The notes beneath the pieces were generated by a model. That model made no database searches, had not been told where the DNA came from, and worked only from the letters and a program-made list of their open reading frames with translations. Of a DNA stretch of 36,195 nucleotides, positions 23,334 to 31,179 are shown one piece after another; position 1 is the stretch's first letter; every line of letters begins with the position of its first letter. The translations under genes were made by a program, and so were the position numbers. The stretch is from Bacteroidales bacterium (GTDB lineage Bacteria > Bacteroidota > Bacteroidia > Bacteroidales > Bacteroidaceae). The stretch lies in assembly GCA_029227175.1 (NCBI GenBank), contig JAQXZK010000077.1, positions 1 through 36,195 of the forward strand, in the 5' to 3' direction.

Positions 23334-24226
23334 GGCGTAGCTGTTTTTAGAAAGTTATGGGTGGCTTGTTTTGTTTGCCTTCTGACTGCAAGGATGCTGC
23401 ATGTCTGGCCGATTAGCGATACCGTCATCTTGAAATAGTCTATTCCTTTCTTTTTCCCCCGAAGCGTATGGATAAGCGCTTTCTTCAGACAAGCCAGGGG
23501 ACCGAGGGCAAAGGCTTTGATTACGCAGTAATTGATGTTGGCATATTCGGAGAGGTGATAGACCATTTCTGTCCTCATGAAGCGAGCGTACTCGTAAGGA
23601 CGATACTCGCGGTCGTGGCAAATAGTGACGTGAGGCAGGTAGCCAATTTTTAGCCGGTGAAAAACCAGTCTGTTGATGTAGTCCTTATCCTCTCCGTAGT
23701 GGTAGAAAAGAGGGGAGAATCCTCCGACGACTTGTAAGGTGCGCCGGGGAATGAACCAGCAGGCGGCATTGACAAAAGGAATATCCCTCAGTTCTTCATT
23801 CTTATCGGAGGATAGATGCCGGATATAACGGCTGAATCCCGGGTCTGGTTTGTCTCCTTTCCCGGTGAGGTGCGTAGGAGAGAGAATCCCATATTCGGGA
23901 TGACTGTTGGAGAGGTCGCTCAGAGCTTCAATGGTTCCGGGCGCAACCCAGGCGTCCTGGTTCAGTAGCAGGACTGCCTCATAGCCTCGACGTATGGCCA
24001 CTTCCATTCCTATGTTGTTGGCTCTTCCAAAGCCCAGATTCCTTTCGCTTTCAATCAGTTCTACCCAAGAATATGAATCCCGGATGCGCTGGACGGTATC
24101 ATCATGCGATGCGTTGTCAATAACAACGACGTCAACCGGCGTGCTCGATTGTTGCAGGCTTTGAAGGCAACGCTCAATCCAGGGTTCGAAGTTGTACGAG
24201 ACAATGATGGTCAGAATCTTGTTCAT
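23330..24226 (-). CDS. Family 2 glycosyltransferase, rhamnosyltransferase-like
   Basis: A 298-residue protein from the ATG at 24226; a longer frame to 24310 exists but would run 87 bases into the previous gene, whereas 24226 makes a classic ATGA overlap. Motifs: IVSYNFEPW (8-16), DNASHD (37-42), NLGFGRANNIG (63-73), LNQDAW (88-93) and HYGEDKDYINR (176-186). This set is common in WbbL/RfbN-like rhamnosyltransferases; rhamnose as the donor is an inference, and no dTDP-rhamnose genes are in the window. Confidence 0.88.
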   Translation of the reverse strand: MNKILTIIVSYNFEPWIERCLQSLQQSSTPVDVVVIDNASHDDTVQRIRDSYSWVELIESERNLGFGRANNIGMEVAIRRGYEAVLLLNQDAWVAPGTIEALSDLSNSHPEYGILSPTHLTGKGDKPDPGFSRYIRHLSSDKNEELRDIPFVNAACWFIPRRTLQVVGGFSPLFYHYGEDKDYINRLVFHRLKIGYLPHVTICHDREYRPYEYARFMRTEMVYHLSEYANINYCVIKAFALGPLACLKKALIHTLRGKKKGIDYFKMTVSLIGQTCSILAVRRQTKQATHNFLKTATP

Positions 24227-25065
24227 GAGTGTTGCCGGGTAAGTAATTCGATAGGAATATGGTTGATATGTGCCGCTGTTTCCGAGTAAGAACTCTGGGC
24301 TGAGCCCCAAATGCGTTGTGCATGGGCTAATGTATACATCTCGACAACGGCATTTTGTATGCCGGGAATAGAATCTCTGTCGGCTTGGTCCGGGGGCGTG
24401 ACAATGTGTTCGCCAAAGTGTGTGGTCAGGGTGTCCTTCTCTTTTTCATCGTCGGTAGCCAGGAAGAATTTTGTATGAGGATTCTGTACCAACTGTGTCG
24501 CTATGCGGTCAACGAAGAGCGATGTCGGACTGAGCTGGATGGAGTGGATATTATCCGTACGGCGAATGTGTACTCCGATATAGTCTTGTCCTAAATCTTG
24601 TCGGTTCTTCTTGATACGTTGCGTGAGCAATGGAATTGGTCGGAATAAAGAGAAGTCCTGTCCTTCGGGTTTTGGGAGGAAGTCCACGCAAGCAGCCAAG
24701 TATACGTTTCTTCCTCGTGCCCACTGCTCAAAAGAGAAACCATGGTCGCGCAGTCTGGTTGCCTCTCCTTCAAAAATACGCGCCTGAAAAGCAAAATGCT
24801 CGAAGAGAGCCGGGATGTATCCGTTTCTGCGTCGAGGCCTGTCAAGGGTTAACTCTTCCTTGATACCGGCTTCCGTCAGCTTGACACCGTCCATAAGCAA
24901 CGGCTCGAAGATGAGGCTGAAAGGGCAGTTTATTTCCCAGGTACGAAACCACAGGATGCGTAGTTCGCTTCCAACCTTTCGGGCTAATCTGATGCCGGCC
25001 TCGATGGCCTTCATGCGGTTGGCTAATCCTCCGACGGGAGTGAGTGTAATGGAATATTGTTTCAT
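24223..25065 (-). CDS. Fucosyltransferase-like GT-B protein (HxRRTD motif)
   Basis: A 280-residue protein. GGLANRM (12-18), GVHIRRTD (164-171) and FLATDDE (201-207) match the three peptide landmarks of the alpha-1,6/protein-O-fucosyltransferase superfamily, to which NodZ belongs. The GGLANRM variant differs from the GGLGNQMFQY form of GT11. This suggests transfer of L-fucose (or a related GDP-sugar) onto the glycan, but this rests on motif resemblance only. It is 3 bases after the flippase gene. Confidence 0.7.
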   Translation of the reverse strand: MKQYSITLTPVGGLANRMKAIEAGIRLARKVGSELRILWFRTWEINCPFSLIFEPLLMDGVKLTEAGIKEELTLDRPRRRNGYIPALFEHFAFQARIFEGEATRLRDHGFSFEQWARGRNVYLAACVDFLPKPEGQDFSLFRPIPLLTQRIKKNRQDLGQDYIGVHIRRTDNIHSIQLSPTSLFVDRIATQLVQNPHTKFFLATDDEKEKDTLTTHFGEHIVTPPDQADRDSIPGIQNAVVEMYTLAHAQRIWGSAQSSYSETAAHINHIPIELLTRQHS

Positions 25066-25068
25066 GCT

Positions 25069-26508
25069 TTATCCCTTTTTGTGTTGGAATAGATAGTGCA
25101 GGCTTTCGCGGAAGACCGTGGCTTTTGTCAGGTACATGATGCTTGCGTACAATGCGGCTGCTACGATAATCTTGGCAATGAACATGAGGTATATGTTCTC
25201 TATGCTTTGCGTTATCAGATAGGTGCATCCCATGCATAAAATGGAAATCCCCAGGAAGGGGAACACATCTTTCAGCACGTCGCGCAATCGTATTCCAATC
25301 ATGCGTTGGGCAAAATAATGCCAGATGAAAAGCCAGAGCACGTGGAGTGTCACAATAGCCGATAGCATGGCCATGATGCCCAAAGACTTCATGGCGAAGA
25401 TAAGTATTATCTGAAGCAGACCGACAGCGACGGTATTATATAGGAAGATATTGGAATGTCCCCGACTGATGATGAGGTTGGAGAACAGTGTCGTAATGGG
25501 GATGAATGCTCCCCAAAGGCAGAGAATCTGCAAGTATGGTACACAGGGCAGCCATTTTTCTTTAATCGTAATGACGATGAATTCAGGCGCTACCAACGCA
25601 AGCCCGAGTAGGGTAGGAAAGGCGACAAAGCTGGTGAATCGCAGCATCTTCCTGAAGATCTCTCGCTGCCTGTCTGTCTCGTCATTGACTTTGGCAAGGA
25701 CCGGCTGTGCCACGTTACTCACCATGCCGGTAATCAGTGATTGGCCCATGTAACTCCATTTGTTGGCCTGGGTGTAAAAGCCGACCTGCGGCTTGTAGAA
25801 TTTCCCCAGTAGAACGGTAAAAATATTATTGTTGATATGGGTCAGCAGGTTGGTGAGGAGTATTTTGCTGCTGAACGCAATCATCCCTCTCAGCGGACGG
25901 AAGTCCCATTCCAGTGTCGGTCGCCATGGCGAGAAGTGCCACAGCAAGATTGTCTGGACGGCCAGGTGTGTAACGCTCTGCATGGCCAGTCCCCAGTATG
26001 CCATTCCGTTCAAGGCCAAAATAATACCGACAGTACCAGAGATTCCTTGGGCAAAGAGGTAGGTCATGGCTCGTTGCTTGACCATGAGGTTGCGGAAGAG
26101 TACTGCGTTGTGAGCCGTTGATGAACTGCTTAGCAGAAATCCCAGGAAGAGTACCCGGGAGAGATCTCTCAGCAAGGGCTCGTCGTAGAAGTCGGCAATG
26201 AGCGGTGCGCAGCAGAAGAGGATGAGGTAGAGTGCAGTGCCCATTAAAGTGCTGAACCAGAAGACCGCGTTGAGGTCCTTATGGTTCAAATCCTTTTTAT
26301 TGACCAATGCACCGGTGAATCCACTTTCCTGCAGCGCGTTTGCTACTACCACGAAGATAGTCAGCATACCTATTAGACCATAGTCTGTCGGTTGGAGAAT
26401 CCGGCCTAAAAACAGGCCGAAGAAGAGATTGAGCAACTGCTGTAGGCCGTTGCTCAATCCACCCCAAAAGAGGCCTTTTGCTGTTTTCCCCTTTAAGTCT
26501 TCGCTCAT
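25069..26508 (-). CDS. Wzx-type lipid-linked oligosaccharide flippase (MOP superfamily)
   Basis: A 479-residue integral membrane protein with about 12-14 hydrophobic segments. The N-terminus KGKTAKGLFWGGLSNGLQQL, then GRILQPTDYGLIGM and ESGFTGALVNKKD, is characteristic of WzxC/TuaB-like flippases that move undecaprenol-linked repeat units across the inner membrane. It follows metG by 14 bases and precedes four glycosyltransferases and the fucosyltransferase-like gene. No Wzy polymerase, initiating sugar-phosphate transferase or chain-length regulator was seen in the window. Confidence 0.9.
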   Translation of the reverse strand: MSEDLKGKTAKGLFWGGLSNGLQQLLNLFFGLFLGRILQPTDYGLIGMLTIFVVVANALQESGFTGALVNKKDLNHKDLNAVFWFSTLMGTALYLILFCCAPLIADFYDEPLLRDLSRVLFLGFLLSSSSTAHNAVLFRNLMVKQRAMTYLFAQGISGTVGIILALNGMAYWGLAMQSVTHLAVQTILLWHFSPWRPTLEWDFRPLRGMIAFSSKILLTNLLTHINNNIFTVLLGKFYKPQVGFYTQANKWSYMGQSLITGMVSNVAQPVLAKVNDETDRQREIFRKMLRFTSFVAFPTLLGLALVAPEFIVITIKEKWLPCVPYLQILCLWGAFIPITTLFSNLIISRGHSNIFLYNTVAVGLLQIILIFAMKSLGIMAMLSAIVTLHVLWLFIWHYFAQRMIGIRLRDVLKDVFPFLGISILCMGCTYLITQSIENIYLMFIAKIIVAAALYASIMYLTKATVFRESLHYLFQHKKG

Positions 26509-26522
26509 TGAGAAGTGTGTGG

Positions 26523-28580
26523 TTACGATACTTGACTGCCACCTTTGACAGGGCGTGTCACCGTTGTGACGGAGATATTGCCGTCGAAATTTTCGGCACT
26601 GAGAATCATGCCTTCGCTGACCAGTCCGTTCTTGAACTCTCGTGGGGCGAGGTTGGCGATGAAGAGAACTTGCTTGCCCACGAGTTCTTCTGGTTCATAG
26701 TAGGCAGCGATGCCACTGACAATGGTACGGCTGTTCAGACCGTCATCGATTTTGAATTTCAGCAACTTTTTCATCTTAGGCACACGTTCGCACTCCAGCA
26801 CAGTGCCGACGCGGATGTCCAGCTTCTCGAAATCGTCAAAACGAATGACTTCCTTGACCGGTTTGGCTTTGTAGTTGGCTTCTTCGTTGGCTTTTTTGAT
26901 GGCTTCCAGTTTGTCCAGTTGGAACTGGATGGTCTCATCCTCAATCTTCTCAAACAAGAGGGAAGGCTTGGCCAGTTGCTTGCCGGTCTCGAGCAGGTCG
27001 GTAGAACCTAATTCGTCCCAGTCAAACGACTCCATGTTGAGCATCTTGCGCAATTTCTTGCTGCTGAAAGGTAGGAACGGTTCGAAGGCAATGGCGAGGT
27101 TGGCGGTGAGTTGGAGGCTGATGTTGATAATTGTTTTTACACGCTCCGGGTTAGTTTTGATTTCCTTCCACGGTTCGCAGTCTGCAATGTACTTATTCCC
27201 GATGCGTGCTAAGTTCATCGCTTCCTTTTGTGCCTCGCGGAATTTGAAGTGGTCAAGAAGTCCTTCCAATTTCTCTTTCACGTCTTTAAATTCTGCAAGT
27301 GTCTGCTCGTCGTACGCAGTCAGTTCGCCGCGTGCCGGAACGATGCCGTCATAGTATTTCTGTGTCAGTTGCAGAGCGCGGTTGACAAAGTTTCCATAGA
27401 TGGCCACCAATTCGTTGTTGCAGCGTGCCTGGAAGTCTTTCCACGTGAAGTCATTGTCTTTGGTCTCGGGAGCGTTGGCAGTCAAGACGTAGCGAAGCTC
27501 GTCCTGACGTCCTGGCAATTCGTCGAGATATTCGTTCAGCCATACGGCGTGATTACGGCTGGTACTGATTTTGTCGCCTTCGAGGTTGAGGAATTCATTG
27601 CTTGGTACATTGTCAGGGAGAATATATTCACCGTGTGCCTTCAGCATAGCCGGGAATACGATGCAGTGGAAGACGATATTGTCCTTGCCGATAAAATGTA
27701 CCAGTCGGGTCTCGGGGTCTTTCCACCAAGTCTCCCATGAACCCCGTTCGGGATTTTTCTCGCAGAGTTCCTTGGTGTTACTGATGTAACCGATTGGCGC
27801 GTCAAACCATACGTAGAGCACTTTGCCTTCTGCGCCTTCTACGGGTACGGGAATACCCCAATCGAGGTCGCGTGTCACAGCACGCGGCTTCAGTCCGCTG
27901 TCTAACCAGCTCTTGCACTGGCCGTAGACATTCGGGCGCCACTCCTTGTGCTCTTCAAGAATCCATCTTTCCAGCCACTCCTGGTCCTTGTCCAGCGGGA
28001 GATACCAGTGCTTGGTTGCTTTCTTGACAAGCGGGTTGCCGGTCTCGGCATTGTATGGATTGATGAGCTCCTCTGGAGAGAGGGTGGCTCCGCATTTCTC
28101 ACATTGGTCACCGTATGCTTCGGGGGCATGACAGCGCGGACATTCTCCGCGGATGTTACGGTCGGTAAGGAAGCGGCCTGTCTGTTCGTCATAGAACTGC
28201 TCGGAGGTCTGTTCGATGAACTTGCCTTCATCATACAGTTTGCGGAAAAAGTCACTGGCCAGTTGATGGTGTGTCTGGCTGGTCGTTCGGCTATAGACGT
28301 CAAACGAGATATCAAACCGTTCGAAACTCTCCTTGATGAGGTTGTGATAACGGTCTACAACCTCTTGAGTGGTGATGCCCTCTTTACGGGCACGGATAGT
28401 CACGGGAACTCCATGCTCGTCGCTACCGCCGATGAAGACGACGTCCTGTTTCTTCAGACGGAGGTAACGCACATAAATGTCAGCCGGTACGTAGACTCCG
28501 GCCAAATGGCCTATATGAACCGGACCGTTGGCATAAGGAAGAGCCGCGGTGACGGTGGTACGTTTGAATTTCTTTTCCAT
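26523..28580 (-). CDS. metG: Methionine--tRNA ligase
   Basis: A 685-residue class I synthetase that charges tRNA-Met. Start chosen at 28580 ([10 protein letters not shown]), where family members begin; a longer frame to 28715 would add 45 residues that do not look like MetRS and would overlap the GT14 gene. HIGH at 22-25; a zinc knuckle C147/C150/C160/C163; the KMSKS-equivalent KISTS at 337-341; an anticodon-binding helical domain; and a C-terminal EMAPII/tRNA-binding domain (about 585-685, beginning [12 protein letters not shown]). It stands inside a glycan-synthesis operon, 16 bases after the GT14 gene and 14 before the flippase. Confidence 0.96.
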   Translation of the reverse strand: MEKKFKRTTVTAALPYANGPVHIGHLAGVYVPADIYVRYLRLKKQDVVFIGGSDEHGVPVTIRARKEGITTQEVVDRYHNLIKESFERFDISFDVYSRTTSQTHHQLASDFFRKLYDEGKFIEQTSEQFYDEQTGRFLTDRNIRGECPRCHAPEAYGDQCEKCGATLSPEELINPYNAETGNPLVKKATKHWYLPLDKDQEWLERWILEEHKEWRPNVYGQCKSWLDSGLKPRAVTRDLDWGIPVPVEGAEGKVLYVWFDAPIGYISNTKELCEKNPERGSWETWWKDPETRLVHFIGKDNIVFHCIVFPAMLKAHGEYILPDNVPSNEFLNLEGDKISTSRNHAVWLNEYLDELPGRQDELRYVLTANAPETKDNDFTWKDFQARCNNELVAIYGNFVNRALQLTQKYYDGIVPARGELTAYDEQTLAEFKDVKEKLEGLLDHFKFREAQKEAMNLARIGNKYIADCEPWKEIKTNPERVKTIINISLQLTANLAIAFEPFLPFSSKKLRKMLNMESFDWDELGSTDLLETGKQLAKPSLLFEKIEDETIQFQLDKLEAIKKANEEANYKAKPVKEVIRFDDFEKLDIRVGTVLECERVPKMKKLLKFKIDDGLNSRTIVSGIAAYYEPEELVGKQVLFIANLAPREFKNGLVSEGMILSAENFDGNISVTTVTRPVKGGSQVS

Positions 28581-28596
28581 ATCGGTTTCTAATGCT

Positions 28597-29541
28597 TTAT
28601 TTCGTTGCAAAATTACTACAAGTTCGTCTAATAGCCAATTGTTCAACCAATTTATCCGATGTCCCGCTGCAAATCTTTCGGGCAAATAACTTGCCTGACC
28701 GGACAAGTTTTTCAAAATCTTTCTCTGTGAATGTTTCGATGTAGTGTACGTATTCGATGTAGTGCAGCGGAGTCAGTGCGGGTAACCCGGGATAGGGGCC
28801 TTCGTAGAGCATGGCTTTCGCGGCGAAGGGAGAATTGAATACAATGGTCTGTATCATTATTTCGTCTGGGGTCAGACTATATCGGAAGTAATGCTCATAA
28901 ATGGGGTTCTGCGTCATCTCGCGGTATACATATCGGAGGCAGTCCAAACTCAGGCACCACCAGGATGACCCTTTGTAAAGGTGTAATTTTTCCCCTTCAT
29001 GCTCAATGTAGTTGGGTTTTCTCCAAGGGAGTAGGCCGGTGAGCCGATAGGCGGTCTCTGTAAATACTTTTCTCACCTTGACATTACTCACATGAATGTC
29101 TCTGAAGAAATGATACCTGGTCACTTTCTCTTGTGCCCAAGCCGGTTCCTTGCTGGTCGTGAAGTCTATGCCCATGATTAGTTCTCTGCCGGCATTTTCT
29201 TCAAGATATGCCAGGATTTCCTCGTTGCTGCGGATGGGGTAATCCAATCCGCTCAAGAAGAAGATTCTGTCAAAAATTATCTCGCTTTCCAAACAGCTCT
29301 TCATCAGGGCTTGTTGGTAGCGGCATTGGGAATATCCGCCCCATTGTGTGTAGATGCGCTCTTTGATGAGGACAACTCTTTCTATCGGCAGGTCGTTGAG
29401 GGCGTGTTTGAAAGGCTGTAGACGGACCTTTTTGTCAACGTGGACAAAGAACCAGGTGTCTTCTCCCATGTCTAAGGCATCGATGAGTCTCCGCAGTTGT
29501 CGTGGGTCGCTGTGTGCCGCAATGAGGTAAGCTATTTTCAT
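28597..29541 (-). CDS. GT14 (core-2/I-branching beta-1,6-GlcNAc-transferase-like) glycosyltransferase
   Basis: A 314-residue protein. Family signs: [13 protein letters not shown] (1-13), FVHVDKK (32-38), SGLDYPI (97-103), GSSWWCLS (191-198) and TPDEIMIQT (224-232), where the aspartate/glutamate pair is the likely base region. Bacterial GT14 proteins are usually encoded in capsule or LPS loci; sugar specificity is not readable. It is the first gene behind the strong minus-strand promoter at 29564-29595 and probably heads the metG-flippase-glycosyltransferase transcript. Confidence 0.88.
   Translation of the reverse strand: MKIAYLIAAHSDPRQLRRLIDALDMGEDTWFFVHVDKKVRLQPFKHALNDLPIERVVLIKERIYTQWGGYSQCRYQQALMKSCLESEIIFDRIFFLSGLDYPIRSNEEILAYLEENAGRELIMGIDFTTSKEPAWAQEKVTRYHFFRDIHVSNVKVRKVFTETAYRLTGLLPWRKPNYIEHEGEKLHLYKGSSWWCLSLDCLRYVYREMTQNPIYEHYFRYSLTPDEIMIQTIVFNSPFAAKAMLYEGPYPGLPALTPLHYIEYVHYIETFTEKDFEKLVRSGKLFARKICSGTSDKLVEQLAIRRTCSNFATK
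28608..28640 (-). promoter_or_regulatory. Possible promoter of metG inside the end of the GT14 gene
   Basis: TAATTTTG on the minus strand (28615-28608) fits TAnnTTTG, with TTGG near 28638-28635 as a weak -33. Transcription would start about 28601, 21 bases before the ATG at 28580. It would let metG and the downstream genes be expressed without GT14. Confidence 0.45.
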
Positions 29542-29563
29542 GGTGGAATGATGCTTTGCTTTA

Positions 29564-29595
29564 CAAAGGTAAAGCGTATTTTGTTAAAAACCAAA
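29564..29595 (-). promoter_or_regulatory. Strong Bacteroidetes-type promoter of the GT14/glycan unit
   Basis: TTTG (29595-29592 on the minus strand), 20 bases, TACCTTTG (29571-29564): a perfect match. Transcription start would be near 29557, 16 bases before the ATG. Confidence 0.75.
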
Positions 29596-29622
29596 TGCGT
29601 AGCGAAGGTTACATTTTAATTG

Positions 29623-29654
29623 TTTGGTCATGTAAGAGTGATTTCCTATTTTTG
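29623..29654 (+). promoter_or_regulatory. Bacteroidetes-type promoter of the phosphatase/fucosidase unit
   Basis: TTTG (29623-29626), 20 bases, TATTTTTG (29647-29654): a perfect match. The leader would be about 98 bases (29661-29758), with no recognised riboswitch. The -33 boxes of this and the divergent promoter are 27 bases apart. Confidence 0.72.
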
Positions 29655-29758
29655 TAGGTCTCCACTTTCGGTGTGCAGGGCTTCGTCTCTCTGCTCTCCG
29701 GATGTGATGCGAAGAACAGAATTGAAAAACATAATCGTAACAGAAAATTATCCTACCT

Positions 29759-31126
29759 ATGAGAAGACGCGATTTCTTGAAAAATTCCGCTTTGTTAGTG
29801 GCAGCTACAACTGTGACAGAATATGCCGGTGCAACAGGCAAGATAGCTGCTGCTTCTGTTGAGGCTCGTACATCTGCGGCTGATGACGGCAAACTCATCA
29901 CTTCGGCTCCCATGCTCCAAAACTATGCAGAGACAAGCATGGGTGTGGCTTTCAGCGTGAGTGATATGGCCAATGGTTTTGTCCAATACAGCGAGCACCC
30001 TGATATGCGAGATGCCGTGACGGTAAAATGTGGCGGTTACCGCGTTACTGACATGAACGACAAGGTCATGCTTGTCCGGTTGACGGGACTGAAACCGGCA
30101 ACGAAATACTATTATAAAATAGGAGCCGACCGTATCAGCTACAAGGGAGGCTATGCCATGAAAAGACTCGGCACTGAGGTGGACGAGCGCGTCTATTCTT
30201 TCACGACAGCCGGCAAGGGGGCAAAGGGACATTTCTGTGTCATTAACGACACACACTCCATTTGGAAGCCGTTCGGCTTGGCTATCGAGAAAATGGCAGC
30301 CCTTGGTCCGTCTTGTGTGGTATGGAACGGCGACACTTGCAACATGGCCAGCACCATTGACGAACAGATAAAGACATTTCTTTGTCCGGAGATTGAACGA
30401 AGCGACTATGCTTCCGAGATACCTTATATATTTTGTCCGGGCAATCATGACTCCCGTGGCATGGCCAATCGTCATCTCGAAAAAGTGTGGATGTTCCGTC
30501 AGCCGGAAGAGCGCTCTTCGCGCGATTGGGATTTAGGCCGTAACTTTGCTGTCCGCATGGGCGATATTGCCATGATAGGCTTGGATACGGCTGAGGATAA
30601 GGTGGATGAGAATCCTCTCTTTGCGGGACTTTTCGCCAGCGAAGCCTATCGGGAGGCACAGGTGGCATGGCTTGAAGATGCTTTGCAGCGGCCGGAGATT
30701 GCAGATGCTCCCTATTTAGTGGCCTTCTGCCATATCCCGTTGTTCGATGCCGACCCACGCTGTAACCCCGGTGATGTGCATCCCAACGATACAGACCCTC
30801 GTTACTCGACCGACTTTGCCTGCTGGCAGCGCACTTGTGCCCGCTTGTGGACTCCGGCGTTGGAGAAGGCCGGTTGCCAACTGATTATCACGGCTCATCA
30901 GCACCAATACCGTTACGATGCTCCGACGAAGGAACGCCCATGGGCACAGATTGTCGGTGGAGGTCCTGACATCAATCGCAAGAATAAGGAAGGAAAGCTC
31001 ATGCCGTCCTACTTCCCGACAGTGATTGAGGGTGAAGTGGTGAAGGGAAAATTGGTAGTATCCGTCCATCATCTGGTCAAGGACGAGGTTGTTGGCAAGT
31101 TTACCTTCAAGCCGCGCAAGCGTTGA
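29759..31126 (+). CDS. Purple acid phosphatase-like metallophosphoesterase with twin-arginine signal
   Basis: A 455-residue exported protein. The N-terminus MRRRDFLKN followed by a hydrophobic stretch is a twin-arginine (Tat) type signal. A fibronectin III-like N-terminal domain (about 48-150) precedes a calcineurin-like metallophosphoesterase domain. The dinuclear metal ligands are visible: D164/H166 (NDTHS), GD at 191-192 (WNGDT), N229/H230 in GNHD (228-231), H325 (FCHIP) and H380/H382 (TAHQH). This layout is that of PAP-like phosphatases, which release phosphate from phosphomonoesters outside the cytoplasm; the real substrate is unknown. It heads a rightward unit with the GH95 gene, 53 bases apart. 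Confidence 0.88.
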   Translation: MRRRDFLKNSALLVAATTVTEYAGATGKIAAASVEARTSAADDGKLITSAPMLQNYAETSMGVAFSVSDMANGFVQYSEHPDMRDAVTVKCGGYRVTDMNDKVMLVRLTGLKPATKYYYKIGADRISYKGGYAMKRLGTEVDERVYSFTTAGKGAKGHFCVINDTHSIWKPFGLAIEKMAALGPSCVVWNGDTCNMASTIDEQIKTFLCPEIERSDYASEIPYIFCPGNHDSRGMANRHLEKVWMFRQPEERSSRDWDLGRNFAVRMGDIAMIGLDTAEDKVDENPLFAGLFASEAYREAQVAWLEDALQRPEIADAPYLVAFCHIPLFDADPRCNPGDVHPNDTDPRYSTDFACWQRTCARLWTPALEKAGCQLIITAHQHQYRYDAPTKERPWAQIVGGGPDINRKNKEGKLMPSYFPTVIEGEVVKGKLVVSVHHLVKDEVVGKFTFKPRKR

Positions 31127-31170
31127 TTTTTCACGCGATCTCTTCAACAGTCATTTTTATAATCAAATAT

Positions 31171-31175
31171 AGGAG
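31171..31175 (+). promoter_or_regulatory. Shine-Dalgarno-like site that fixes the GH95 start
   Basis: AGGAG lies 4 bases before the ATG at 31180. Shine-Dalgarno sequences are rare in this window, so it supports this ATG over the in-frame TTG at 31123 that overlaps the previous stop codon. Confidence 0.55.
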
Positions 31176-31179
31176 CAGA

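Noticed and set aside
28581..28715. A 45-residue N-terminal extension of metG
   Set aside because: The extension overlaps the end of the GT14 gene, lacks resemblance to MetRS, and the ATG at 28580 matches the usual family start.
29661..29758. The 98-base leader of the phosphatase gene as a riboswitch
   Set aside because: No known riboswitch core was recognised and no strong stem followed by a T-run or sequestered start is visible.
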